This document shows positions 16,368-24,754 of a stretch of DNA of 64,000 bases, piece after piece (the first letter of the stretch is position 1; each line of letters begins with the position of its first letter). Position numbers and translations under genes: made by a program. The DNA lies in contig NZ_JACIEB010000005.1 of assembly GCF_014196635.1 (NCBI RefSeq), positions 249,001 through 313,000 of the forward strand. The letters are read 5' to 3'. The notes beneath the pieces were generated by a model that saw nothing but the letters and a program-made list of their open reading frames with translations, was not told where the DNA came from and made no database searches. The DNA is from Sphingobium fontiphilum (GTDB lineage: Bacteria; Pseudomonadota; Alphaproteobacteria; Sphingomonadales; Sphingomonadaceae).

Positions 16368-17243
16368 ATGGCAAGTATCTCGGCAGTGTACGATGTGCCG
16401 CAGGTCAGCGGGATGGATTGCAGCGTCGCAGGACGCATGGTCCTGCCCCGCGCCACGGTGGAACTGCACCACTACCGCTTCACCGGGCCGCAGAGCGGGG
16501 TGTTCCGGTCGGGGCGCGGTTTTCTCGATCTGGCGCTGTCGCGTCGTCCCGGTGCGCCGATCGGTCATTACACCGCCGCCCCGCGCAGCGATCCGATCCC
16601 GATGGGCGAGATCATCTTCATCCCCGCCGGGCAGGATCTGGAAACGCGCTGGGGCGAAGGAGAGCAGCGTTCGATCTGCTGCGGGTTCGAGGCGCTGGTG
16701 GGCGATGATCGCGACCTGCTGGCCGATGAAGCCGCGCTGGAAGCCTCGCTCGACGTGCGCAGTCCGCAGGTGCGCGATGCCCTGATGCGGCTGGCCTGCG
16801 AAATCGAATCGCCCGATTTTGGCAGCGCCTTGCTGGCCGAAGCCCTGATGACCGAAGTGCGCGTGCAACTGGCGCGCTATTTCCGGCGCGCGCTTGGCGG
16901 GGCAGACGGGCCTTCGCGGCTCGATCAGGGGCAATTGCGGCGGATCGACGAGGCGATCGAACAGCCGGGGCCTTTGCCCAGCGTGGCCGATCTGGCGCGG
17001 CTGTGCGATGTCAGCACGCGGCATTTCTTCCGGCTGTTCCGGGTTTCCACCGGGCAGACGCTGGCCAGCTATGCGGCGGAGCGGCGCATCGCGCGGGCCA
17101 AGGCGCTGTTGCAGCAACGCCAGCCACCGATCAAGGAAATCGCCTGGCGGTGCGGATTCGAAACCCCGGCGGCTTTTTCCGCGGCGTTTCGCAAGGCGGT
17201 GGGCACGACGCCCAAGGTGTTCCGCCAGACCGTGCGCTCCTGA
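16368..17243 (+). CDS. AraC-family transcriptional regulator
   Basis: 291 residues. The C-terminal about 100 residues hold two helix-turn-helix units: VADLARLCDVSTRHFFRLFR and IKEIAWRCGFETPAAFSAAF, ending in the family signature GTTPKVFRQ. The N-terminal 170 residues are a variable sensing domain without a recognisable cupin HxH. The gene precedes an SDR-VOC-hydrolase block on the same strand and is divergent from the NTF2/Rieske pair at 14347-16049, so either could be its target. Confidence 0.93.
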   Translation: MASISAVYDVPQVSGMDCSVAGRMVLPRATVELHHYRFTGPQSGVFRSGRGFLDLALSRRPGAPIGHYTAAPRSDPIPMGEIIFIPAGQDLETRWGEGEQRSICCGFEALVGDDRDLLADEAALEASLDVRSPQVRDALMRLACEIESPDFGSALLAEALMTEVRVQLARYFRRALGGADGPSRLDQGQLRRIDEAIEQPGPLPSVADLARLCDVSTRHFFRLFRVSTGQTLASYAAERRIARAKALLQQRQPPIKEIAWRCGFETPAAFSAAFRKAVGTTPKVFRQTVRS

Positions 17244-17428
17244 CCGGCCGCACGGGCGCACATCTGGGATGGTCAGGTCCGGGCATTTCCGCAACCGGGC
17301 GGTCGCGCAATAGTATTGGCTGTAATCAATGGGAGTTTTCCCTTGGGGTTTGCCCGGTGTGCGCGCCACAACCGGCGCAAGGGCGGCGCTGGCGCTGCCG
17401 ATCGAAACGGTGACGAGGAGAGGCGGCT

Positions 17429-18214
17429 ATGGCGGCAGGCATGTTTGATCTAGCGGGCAAGGTGGCACTGGTCACCGGGGCCAATTCGGGGCTGGGCTTT
17501 GCCTTTGCCCGCGGGTTGGCGAAGGCGGGCGCCGATATCGTCATCTGGGGCCGCCGCGCCGACAAGAACGAAGAGGCCGCCGAAAAGCTGCGCGCGCTCG
17601 GCGTGCGCGTGCTGACCGAAAGCGTCGACGTGCGCGACGATGCGGCCATTGTCGCCGGGGTGGAACGCGCGGTGGCGCATTTCGGGCGGATCGACATTGC
17701 CGTGGCCAATGCCGGGATCGCCACGCAGGTGCCGTTCGTGGACATGGACCGCAAGGCCTACCGGGAACTCATCGATGTGAACCTCGATGGCGCGGTGTTC
17801 ACGCTGCGCGCCGTTGCAAAGCATATGGTGGACCGCGCGCTGGCGGGCGATCCGGGCGGTTCGCTGATCATCTGCGGCAGCGGCTCGATCGCGCAGGGTG
17901 TGCCGACGCTGGCGCACTACGGCATCGCCAAGGGCGGGCTGAACTCGCTGGCCAGGGCGCTGGCGGCGGAACTGGGGCCGCACGGCATCCGCTGCAACGT
18001 GATCGCGCCCGGCTTCATCGAAACCGAAATGACCTTCGCCGACCCGGAGGTGGGCGAAATGATGGCAAAGCGCGTTTCCGAACGTGTTCCGCTGGGCCGC
18101 ATCGGCCAGCCCGACGATCTGGAAGGCGCTACCGTCTATCTTGCCAGCGACGCCTCACGCTATCACACCGGCGATACGCTGGTGATCGACGGCGGCAAGC
18201 TTTACGCCAACTGA
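17429..18214 (+). CDS. Short-chain dehydrogenase/reductase
   Basis: 261 residues with TGANSGLGFAFA as cofactor loop, ANAGIA as NxAG motif, Ser in ICGSGSIA and YGIAK as catalytic pair; the C-terminal TGDTLVIDGGK is typical. FabG-like NAD(P)-dependent alcohol dehydrogenase. RBS GACGAGGAGAGG precedes the ATG. It lies 19 bases before the VOC gene and most likely forms an operon with it. Confidence 0.93.
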   Translation: MAAGMFDLAGKVALVTGANSGLGFAFARGLAKAGADIVIWGRRADKNEEAAEKLRALGVRVLTESVDVRDDAAIVAGVERAVAHFGRIDIAVANAGIATQVPFVDMDRKAYRELIDVNLDGAVFTLRAVAKHMVDRALAGDPGGSLIICGSGSIAQGVPTLAHYGIAKGGLNSLARALAAELGPHGIRCNVIAPGFIETEMTFADPEVGEMMAKRVSERVPLGRIGQPDDLEGATVYLASDASRYHTGDTLVIDGGKLYAN

Positions 18215-18233
18215 GCGCGAAAGGACCACGATC

Positions 18234-18743
18234 ATGTTTGCCCGCCCGAACAGCCAGCACAGCCAGGTGGCCTACGTCACCAACGATCTGGACGCCGCGA
18301 TCGAAGCCTTCGGCCGCGAATATGATGCGCCCGCCTTCTACACCTTCACCAACGCCAATTCCGGTTCGGACGAGAACGGCGAACAGTTGCGCATCGCGCT
18401 GGCCCGGGTGAACGGGGTAGAGATCGAACTGATCGAGCCGATCGGGAATACCGCGCCGGTGTTCAGCGACGTGCTGCCCGGCGGGGATGAACTGGCGATC
18501 CGTTTCCACCACATCTGCTTCCGCATCGACGGCCCGCTGGAAAACTGGGATGCCCACATCGCCACGCTGGATTTCGACCGCCACCCGATTGTGTTCAAGG
18601 GCGCCTTGGGCGAGATGATGCGCTTCATCTATACGGACGAGCGGCGCACGCTTGGCCACTATGTCGAGCATGTCTGGCTGGCGCCGGAAATCCTTGCCCA
18701 GATCCAGGGCGCGACGCCAGCCTACCCGCCCGCCCGCGCCTGA
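18234..18743 (+). CDS. VOC (glyoxalase/dioxygenase-fold) family protein
   Basis: 169 residues with a single vicinal-oxygen-chelate module. The first His lies in NSQHSQVAYVTNDLDAAIEAF; a second candidate cluster is RFHHICFRIDG, and Glu in HYVEHVWLAP could be the third metal ligand. Members act as metal-dependent isomerases, extradiol dioxygenases or lyases. It sits directly after an SDR. Substrate unknown. Confidence 0.85.
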   Translation: MFARPNSQHSQVAYVTNDLDAAIEAFGREYDAPAFYTFTNANSGSDENGEQLRIALARVNGVEIELIEPIGNTAPVFSDVLPGGDELAIRFHHICFRIDGPLENWDAHIATLDFDRHPIVFKGALGEMMRFIYTDERRTLGHYVEHVWLAPEILAQIQGATPAYPPARA

Positions 18744-18765
18744 AGCCCAGCGCCTCAGGCGCGGG
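18733..18765 (+). terminator. Terminator-like hairpin after the SDR-VOC operon
   Basis: A perfect 11-bp stem CCCGCGCCTGA with TCAGGCGCGGG and an 11-base loop; the left arm includes the VOC stop codon. No T-run follows, so it could instead be an mRNA-stabilising hairpin. Confidence 0.5.
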
Positions 18766-18825
18766 CCTGTCCTGAAGCGTTGATCTGCGCCATCAAACCT
18801 TAACCTGCATTGCCGGAGACCTGCC

Positions 18826-19887
18826 TTGCGTGACCCTGTCGAACTGACTGTCGATGTAACCGACGCCGTGGGAATCGGCATGGCGGCGCACACTGCGCTA
18901 ACGGTGTTTCTGCCCGACGACGGTGCTCTGGCCGATCCGCCGGTGGTGTGCTTTGCCTTTCCCGGCGGCGGCTACAACCGCCGCTATTACAGCTTCGATA
19001 TGCCCGACGGGACCGGCGGCGGCGAGGCTGGATACCATACCGCACGCGGATGGATCTTCGTCGCATGCGACCACCTCGGCTTTGGCGAATCGACGATTCC
19101 GCCCGATGACCTGCTCGATCTCGATGTGATCGCGGCGGGCAACGATGCGACGGTGCGGCATGTCATGGCCCGCATCGCGGCGGGCACGCTGGTCGAAGGG
19201 CTTGGCCCCGTGCCGGATGCTGCCTGCCTTGGCATCGGCCAGTCGATGGGTGGCTGCTTTACCGTGGTGGCGCAGGGCAACCACGAAACCTTCGATGGCA
19301 TCGGCGTGCTGGGCTACAGCGGCATCCATACCGTGGTGCCCACGCGCCCCGGCCAGCCGGCGGCGGCATGGCCGTGGATCTCCCGGCGCAGCAAGCTGGC
19401 CGCGCCGAAAATCTACAACCTGGCGCAACTGGCCGCTTCGCAAGGCCCGCAACTGGGCGATGCCGAATCGCTGCAGAAAGCGGCGCAGGCTGGCGAACAT
19501 CCGTTCCAGTGGTCGTTCCACTATGACGATCAGCCCGCTGACATCACGGCGCTCGACATGAAGGCATCGGCGGGGCTGGTCGATCCTCTGCCGGAATGGC
19601 GCTCGGCCACGACGCCCGCGTGCGGGGTCTACATGGTCGCGCCCGGCGCGGTGGCGCTTGAAGCGGCGTCGGTCCGCGTGCCGGTGTTCATCGGCGTGGG
19701 CGAACGCGATGTTGTGCCCGATCCCTGGGCGGAACCCAAGGCGTTCAAGAGCGCGGTGGACATCCAGCTCTACGTTTGCCCACGCATGGCGCACATGCAC
19801 AATTTCGCCCACACCCGCACCCGGTTCTGGGCGCGTATTCACAACTGGGGCGAAGGCGTGGCCGCGCAGCGCGCGCTGGCGGGGTAA
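18826..19887 (+). CDS. Alpha/beta hydrolase
   Basis: 353 residues from TTG 18826, seven bases after GGAG; no better ATG exists near the first conserved strand. Features: oxyanion region FPGGGYNRRYY, nucleophile elbow GIGQSMGGCF, a late GERDVVPDPW for the acid and RMAHMHNFAH for the histidine. It is a serine hydrolase, probably an esterase, lactonase or C-C hydrolase of a catabolic pathway. No signal peptide is seen, so it should be cytoplasmic. The gene ends nine bases from a convergent SnoaL gene. Confidence 0.85.
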   Translation: MRDPVELTVDVTDAVGIGMAAHTALTVFLPDDGALADPPVVCFAFPGGGYNRRYYSFDMPDGTGGGEAGYHTARGWIFVACDHLGFGESTIPPDDLLDLDVIAAGNDATVRHVMARIAAGTLVEGLGPVPDAACLGIGQSMGGCFTVVAQGNHETFDGIGVLGYSGIHTVVPTRPGQPAAAWPWISRRSKLAAPKIYNLAQLAASQGPQLGDAESLQKAAQAGEHPFQWSFHYDDQPADITALDMKASAGLVDPLPEWRSATTPACGVYMVAPGAVALEAASVRVPVFIGVGERDVVPDPWAEPKAFKSAVDIQLYVCPRMAHMHNFAHTRTRFWARIHNWGEGVAAQRALAG

Positions 19888-19896
19888 GCGCCCCGA

Positions 19897-20397
19897 TCAG
19901 CCGCCGATCTCTCCCAGCGCCGCATAGGAGGGGTCGGCGCAGTCGCGGCTGCCGCCGAACGCGCCCACCAGCGGCGGTCCCGCAGTCACGATTTCGTCCA
20001 TGTCCTGCACATAGTCGCGGTGGTCGATCGCCCAGCGCCCGGCGCGGCGCGACCAGCGGTCGATGTACCGGCCATGGACATTGCCCTGGCGCAGCACGCC
20101 GTTCTGTTCGAAGCGCAGCGTGGCGTGGACATAGGCTTCGCTGGCGGCGCGGTCCCCGTCGAGCGCGATCAGGACATTGGTGATACGGTGAACATGGGCG
20201 ACCATCTGTGCATGGGTGGTGCACACCCAGTCGATGAAGCCACGCCCGGTCCCTTCGAACATCGCACCATAGCGCGCTGTTCCTTCGGGGTGCCACACCG
20301 CATAGCCCAGATCGCGATCGATCCGGTCCATTGCGCGGGCATAGTTGGCCAGTTGTTCGGCAATCGCCAGCCTGTCGGCGGTTTCGTTCGGCTGCAT
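19897..20397 (-). CDS. SnoaL-like (NTF2 fold) protein
   Basis: 166 residues from ATG 20397, which is preceded by CGGGAGCG. Starts MQPNETADRLAIAEQLANYARAMD, the classic SnoaL_4 first helix, with a central ATLRFEQNGVLRQGNVHGRY and a late RAGRWAIDHRDYV. Expected roles are isomerisation, hydration or, in some cases, a dioxygenase small-subunit-like function. Divergent from the SDR at 20528. No catalytic assignment is possible. Confidence 0.82.
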   Translation of the reverse strand: MQPNETADRLAIAEQLANYARAMDRIDRDLGYAVWHPEGTARYGAMFEGTGRGFIDWVCTTHAQMVAHVHRITNVLIALDGDRAASEAYVHATLRFEQNGVLRQGNVHGRYIDRWSRRAGRWAIDHRDYVQDMDEIVTAGPPLVGAFGGSRDCADPSYAALGEIGG

Positions 20398-20527
20398 GTG
20401 GCATCGCTCCCGTCTTGTCGGCGCACAATGATCGCGCCGGTTCGATGTCACCCCTGACCGATGGCAGGTGCGGGGCACGGCCTTTAGCCGCCCACTTGCC
20501 GACACAAACATTTTTTGGGAGAGCGGC

Positions 20528-21337
20528 ATGGATCTGGGAATTGCGGGAAAGACCGCGCTGGTTACCGGTGGGACGCATGGCATTGGCCGGGCGATTGCCG
20601 AAGAGCTTGGCCGCAACGGCTGCAACGTGGTGGTCGTCGCGCGCGGGCAGGCGGGAATCGACGAAACTGTTGCCGCTATCCGCGACGCCGGGGGCGCCGC
20701 AGGCGGGGTCAGCGCCGACCTGACCGATCTGGACAGCTATCCGCGCATGGTTGCGGAAACCGCCGCGCTCTTCGCCGCGCCCGACATCGCCATCTTTTCC
20801 CCTGTAGGGCCGCCATCGGGCCGGTTTGACGCGATGACCGACGCCGATTTCCAGACCACGTTCGATAACGTGGTGCGGGCCTTTGCCCATTTTGCCCGCG
20901 CGGTTACCCCGGCGATGAAGGAACGCAAATGGGGCCGCATCGTCACGGTCGGGTCGGGCCATGGCCGTCTGCCAGGGCGTCGCGCGACGCTGGGCTTCGA
21001 TTATGTGCTCGCCAACACCCTGCGTCCGTCGGCGCTGGGGTTGAGCCGCAGCCTGGCCGACGAACTGGCCGAGTTCGGCATTACCGTGAACACCGTGCCG
21101 CCGGGCTTCATCGACACCGGCGCACAGTACGAAGCGTTCTTCCGCGAATGCGCGAAGGCTGTGAACCAGACCTACGAGCAGTTCATGGCAGGGTTGATCG
21201 ACCGCATTCCGATGAAGCGGTTCGGCAACCCGGATGAGGTGGCCAGCCTGTGCGCCTATCTGTGTTCGGCGCGCGCCAGCTATATTACCGGCCAGTATAT
21301 GCTGGTCGATGGCGGGCGCATGGAAATCTATTACTGA
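20528..21337 (+). CDS. Atypical SDR with Tyr-xxx-Asn in place of Tyr-xxx-Lys
   Basis: 269 residues, MDLGIAGKTALVTGGTHGIG at the N-terminus. The cofactor loop is normal and S143 is in VGSGHG, but the catalytic segment reads Y159-VLA-N163, so the usual lysine is asparagine. The NxAG motif is also replaced, by SPVGPPSG. The same changes occur in paralogues at 40291 and 58724, so they are a clade feature and not decay. GFIDTG and ITGQYMLVDGG are conserved. Cofactor use and activity may differ from classical SDRs. The start at 20528 follows GGGAGAGCGGC. Confidence 0.9.
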   Translation: MDLGIAGKTALVTGGTHGIGRAIAEELGRNGCNVVVVARGQAGIDETVAAIRDAGGAAGGVSADLTDLDSYPRMVAETAALFAAPDIAIFSPVGPPSGRFDAMTDADFQTTFDNVVRAFAHFARAVTPAMKERKWGRIVTVGSGHGRLPGRRATLGFDYVLANTLRPSALGLSRSLADELAEFGITVNTVPPGFIDTGAQYEAFFRECAKAVNQTYEQFMAGLIDRIPMKRFGNPDEVASLCAYLCSARASYITGQYMLVDGGRMEIYY

Positions 21338-21348
21338 GCGGGCGCCCG

Positions 21349-21380
21349 CCCGGTGCCCGCGCAAGGACGGGGGCACCGGG
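21349..21380. terminator. Bidirectional terminator-like hairpin
   Basis: A perfect 10-bp stem CCCGGTGCCC with GGGCACCGGG and a 12-base loop between the convergent SDR (20528) and LLM (21395) genes. Confidence 0.6.
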
Positions 21381-21394
21381 ACAGCGCGGCCGGA

Positions 21395-22450
21395 TCAGCC
21401 CTGCGCCTTGGCCGCCGCGACGAGCTGGAACAGCCCGCCATAATAATACATCAGCTTTTCCATCGACAGGTCGCGGTAGGGCGTCATCGGGGCGAGCGAA
21501 TCGACTACGTCCCAATATGGTTCGATCTGTTCGAGCACTTCCTCGACCGAACCGCAGGCGCAGAACGCCAGCACCATTTCATCGGACACATTGTGCGCCA
21601 CCTTCGACACGTCGCCATGGTCACCCAGCGCAAGCTGGCAGGCGCGGGCCTGATCGCCAAAGCCCTGCTTTTCGAAGAACGGTTCGTACTGCTTGTAGCC
21701 GGAATAGGCGGCAACTGTGGCACGGGCGTCGTCGATCGCCTGCTGCTTGTCGGGGTTGATGGCAATCCACGGCCAGGCGTTGATTTCGATATCCTCGCGT
21801 TTGCGGCCGTGCTTGGCCAGCGCGGCTTCGATCACCGGCTTTTGCACCTTGGAGGTGTATTCGGCCGACCACAGCGCGTGGACCATCAGGCCATCGGCGA
21901 TTTCGATAGCCAGATCGGTCATCTTTTCCTGCAAGGCGGCGATCCAGATCGGAATGCGTTCGCGCACCGGCGGCGCGGTCATCATCATTTCCTGGAAATC
22001 GGCCTTGAAGTACTGGCCTTCGTAGGGGTCCAGCCCCTTGTGTCCGTTGGCGATGATATAGCGCACCACATCGACGATTTCGCGCAAGTGGCCCAGCGGC
22101 TTGGTCTTGGGCATACCGTACATGCCTTCTACCGCGGAGGGGATGCTGCTGCCCAGCCCCAGGATGAAGCGACCGCCGCTGATCCGGTCCACGTCCATCG
22201 CGGCATAGGCGGTTTCGACCGGGCTGCGGGTGCCGGCAATGGCGATGCCAGTGCCCAGCTTGAGCGTTTCGGTGACGGTCGCCGTGGCCGCCAGCGGCAC
22301 GAACGGCGGACCGTAGATTTGCAGCACGAATACGCCTTCGAAGCCGAGGGCTTCCATCTGGCGCGAGGTTTCGGTGAGCTGCGCGGCGGGCAGGACCGGC
22401 ATCGTCCCCCAGAAACGGCGCGGTCCACCGGTGGCGTTGGTCTTGGGCAT
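21395..22450 (-). CDS. LLM-class flavin/F420-dependent oxidoreductase
   Basis: 351 residues of the luciferase-like TIM barrel. GTMPVLPAAQLTETSRQMEALG, the GTGIAIAGTRSPVETAYAAM segment and GRFILGLGSS are classic for the family; PIWIAALQEKMTDLAIEIADG follows. It lies about 175 bases downstream of the Rieske-less gene (22626) on the same strand, but a hairpin at 22571-22602 may separate the transcripts. It may supply reduced flavin chemistry or act on the oxygenase product. Substrate unknown. Confidence 0.88.
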   Translation of the reverse strand: MPKTNATGGPRRFWGTMPVLPAAQLTETSRQMEALGFEGVFVLQIYGPPFVPLAATATVTETLKLGTGIAIAGTRSPVETAYAAMDVDRISGGRFILGLGSSIPSAVEGMYGMPKTKPLGHLREIVDVVRYIIANGHKGLDPYEGQYFKADFQEMMMTAPPVRERIPIWIAALQEKMTDLAIEIADGLMVHALWSAEYTSKVQKPVIEAALAKHGRKREDIEINAWPWIAINPDKQQAIDDARATVAAYSGYKQYEPFFEKQGFGDQARACQLALGDHGDVSKVAHNVSDEMVLAFCACGSVEEVLEQIEPYWDVVDSLAPMTPYRDLSMEKLMYYYGGLFQLVAAAKAQG

Positions 22451-22537
22451 GTGTCGGGCCTCTCGTGAATGGGCAGTTTCTTGCAGGTTATGGCACCGGG
22501 ATCATGCTGCAACATCTAGCAGCGCCGCGACCTGTCC

Positions 22538-22558
22538 TTGTGCGCAATAATTGTGCGC
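22538..22558. promoter_or_regulatory. Direct repeat TTGTGCGC x2 upstream of LLM gene
   Basis: TTGTGCGC occurs at 22538-22545 and 22551-22558, a 13-base period, about 90-110 bases upstream of the LLM start on the minus strand. It may be a regulator site; short enough that chance cannot be excluded. Confidence 0.3.
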
Positions 22559-22570
22559 CCGGTTGATAAC

Positions 22571-22602
22571 GCGCCCCGCTTCCCGGAATCGGGAGCGGGG
22601 CG
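22571..22602 (-). terminator. Strong hairpin after the Rieske-less gene
   Basis: The stem GCGCCCCGCTTCCCG pairs with CGGGAGCGGGGCGC with a single bulged T and a GAAT loop. It lies 23 bases past the stop of the gene at 22626 and probably ends or attenuates its transcript. Confidence 0.6.
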
Positions 22603-22625
22603 CGCATGGACCGCCTGATCGGGCG

Positions 22626-23708
22626 TCAGAAGCGGAACAGTTCCTTGCGCAGGCCGATGATATCGCTGCAATCGGCGCTGACATTGTCGCGGTAGGCGAA
22701 ATCGCCTTCAGCCTGGCGCTGGGCCAGTTCCATCATCAGCAGGCGGTAACGCTGGCCTGCCTGATCGAACCGCGAATGGAGATCCTTGCGCGGGTCGATA
22801 TCCATATAGCGCGGGCTTTGCGGGTTGGTCATCGAACTGTCCTGCCGCGAAACCTTGTAGCCGGCCTTGGGCATGACATGGCGGAACATCAGGCCCGCGT
22901 TCGACGTGTTCATCACCATTTCCATGCGCGTGCGGTCCCGCGATTCGGGGGTGCAGGGATGGAACAGGGGCACATCGTCGCCCGGCGAGAAGCGCCCATA
23001 GGCAATCGCGCAGTGCGAACGCAGGTAGATGCGGATGACCTGGCGCACGTTCTGCGTCGGCTGGCGGATGCCGCTGAAGAACTTCATGATCGGCGCAACC
23101 GACTTGTTCACCAGCGTGCGCACCATGGTAATGGTTTCGCTGTCGTAGAAGACTTCCACGTCTTCGCTGTCGGACTTTTCATCGCCCACGACATCGGCAT
23201 GGAGAAAGTCCGCGTGCGTCAGGTCGATCAGGTTTTCGAGGCTGATCGGCGCCGAACAATCGAAGCGGATCGTGGCGGTCATGTGCTTGGGCAGGCCGCC
23301 GTTGGGTGGCAGGAACGGCAGGCTGGGCAGGTGCGCAGGGTCGGCAGCTTCCGGGCGGCCAAACCAGCCCCAGATCAGGCCATAATGTTCGATCACCGGA
23401 TAGCGGCCGTGCGCATCGGTATAGGGGCTTTTTTCGCGGGTGACGATTTCCTGCGGGTGGAACTCCGACGCCACGGCCTTGCCATTTTCGCGCCAGATGT
23501 AGAACGGGTGCGAATAGACCGCGCGGCGGACCGGCTTCTTGCCGATGGCGTGATCGTGGGCCAGCGGGAACCAGCTGTCGCGCATCACGATATCGTGCGG
23601 CACCCAGTTGTTCACCGCGTTGAGCGAGGGGCGCGGTGCGCGCGGGGCTGCGGTGGTTTCGGTGTGATCCGTATCCGAAGCAAAGGGGCGATCGGCGACT
23701 TCAAGCAT
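22626..23708 (-). CDS. Rieske-oxygenase-like protein lacking the Rieske cluster
   Basis: 360 residues. The N-terminal part aligns by eye with Rieske oxygenases: DSWFPLAHDHAIGKKPVRRA (about 44-63), then FYIWRENGKAVASEF. Where CPHRG...CxxH should follow, the sequence goes directly to HPQEIVTREKSPYTDAHGRY, and resumes at YGLIWGWFG (109-117); both Cys-x-His and Cys-x2-His loops are absent. The mononuclear iron motif is intact: E158-NLI-D162-LT-H165-x4-H170. It could still bind catalytic iron but needs electrons from another Rieske centre. The gene upstream, 18 bases away in the same operon, encodes exactly such a domain. RBS AAGGAGA precedes the ATG. Confidence 0.85.
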   Translation of the reverse strand: MLEVADRPFASDTDHTETTAAPRAPRPSLNAVNNWVPHDIVMRDSWFPLAHDHAIGKKPVRRAVYSHPFYIWRENGKAVASEFHPQEIVTREKSPYTDAHGRYPVIEHYGLIWGWFGRPEAADPAHLPSLPFLPPNGGLPKHMTATIRFDCSAPISLENLIDLTHADFLHADVVGDEKSDSEDVEVFYDSETITMVRTLVNKSVAPIMKFFSGIRQPTQNVRQVIRIYLRSHCAIAYGRFSPGDDVPLFHPCTPESRDRTRMEMVMNTSNAGLMFRHVMPKAGYKVSRQDSSMTNPQSPRYMDIDPRKDLHSRFDQAGQRYRLLMMELAQRQAEGDFAYRDNVSADCSDIIGLRKELFRF

Positions 23709-23726
23709 GGGGGTCTCCTTGGAAAG

Positions 23727-24683
23727 TCAGGCGGCGGCCGAAACCGAAGAATCCGGCGAAACGGAAGGGTCAGACGAAACGGGTGTGGCGGGCAGGATCG
23801 CTTCGCGCAATTGCTGCGCTCGGTGCGATGCCGAACGGATCAGCACGCGCAGTGCCGCAGCATCGACGTTTTCACGCACCGCGAATGAACCCTTGAGCCG
23901 CAGAGCCAGCGCGTGGCGACCCTTCAGCTCTTCGCCCAGCCGCGCGCGCCAGCGCACTTGCGTGACGCCGCGCGCCGCCGCCACCGGCGCGATCTGCGCG
24001 GTCAGCAGGGTGCGGAAACTGTCATCGCGCAGCACGGCTTGGGTTTCGCCGGTATCGGGGCGGGTGCGGGTGATGAGGGTGATCGGGAACTCTGCCGTGG
24101 CATAGGACGGCAGGTGCAGCTTGCCCCACTGGCAGAAGCGTTCCATCACCAGCAGACCATTTTCCTCGCGCAGTTCGGACATCAGATACGGCGTGAACTG
24201 CACCCCGCGGATGTCCAGCACCAGGCCGGGATCATCGAACAGGGTATCGACCCATTCGCCCTGCGAAAGGCTGACGTGGGCCGTGCCGTTGAGCGGGAAG
24301 GTTTCATCCAGCACCGGGGCGGGCGGAGCCGAAGCCTTGTCAAGGTTGACCGAGACGAAACCGCCGCTTTCCGCCACGGCATAGGCAATGGCCTTGTACA
24401 CCGGCGGAAACCGCTGCTCGTCCTTCATGTTCGGGATTTCTTTCAGGCGGCCCGATTCGCCATCATAGCTCCAGCCGTGATAGCCGCACTGCAGCCAGCC
24501 GTTGTCGCGCACACAGCCGCGCGAAAGCGGGGCGCGGCGGTGGGGACAGCGATCTTCCAGTGCGCGGGCAATGCCTTGCGCATCGCGCCACAGCACCACC
24601 GGCTGATCGCCGACATCGACGGCCAGCGGCTTGGCCGAGGTCACTTCCTCGCTACGCGCAACTTTCCACCAGGGACTCGCCAT
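23727..24683 (-). CDS. Rieske-domain protein lacking the mononuclear iron site
   Basis: 318 residues from ATG 24683. Rieske ligands C46-P-H48 and C66-x2-H69 are complete in a normal N-terminal domain (DRCPHRRAPLSRG, CGYHGW). In the C-terminal half, the place of the iron motif reads GEWVDTLFDDPGLVLD (142 onward): the Asp position is there but both facial-triad histidines are gone. The protein ends in a Ser/Pro-rich tail, SSDPSVSPDSSVS. It is the first gene of the operon with the Rieske-less partner at 22626. Together the two would reconstitute one complete set of redox centres. An ATG at 24725 is possible but would overlap the operator. Confidence 0.85.
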   Translation of the reverse strand: MASPWWKVARSEEVTSAKPLAVDVGDQPVVLWRDAQGIARALEDRCPHRRAPLSRGCVRDNGWLQCGYHGWSYDGESGRLKEIPNMKDEQRFPPVYKAIAYAVAESGGFVSVNLDKASAPPAPVLDETFPLNGTAHVSLSQGEWVDTLFDDPGLVLDIRGVQFTPYLMSELREENGLLVMERFCQWGKLHLPSYATAEFPITLITRTRPDTGETQAVLRDDSFRTLLTAQIAPVAAARGVTQVRWRARLGEELKGRHALALRLKGSFAVRENVDAAALRVLIRSASHRAQQLREAILPATPVSSDPSVSPDSSVSAAA

Positions 24684-24718
24684 CAATTCAGTACCACTCT
24701 CCAGCAAAGGCCTGCAAA

Positions 24719-24744
24719 TTGACATACGCCAATTTAAATGTCAA
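24719..24744. promoter_or_regulatory. Inverted repeat TTGACAT-N12-ATGTCAA, probable operator
   Basis: TTGACAT at 24719-24725 and ATGTCAA at 24738-24744 are perfect inverted copies, 19 bases centre to centre, in the 71-base gap between the divergent Rieske-type gene and the TetR gene at 24755. The position fits a shared TetR operator. Confidence 0.6.
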
Positions 24745-24754
24745 CAATCGCCCC

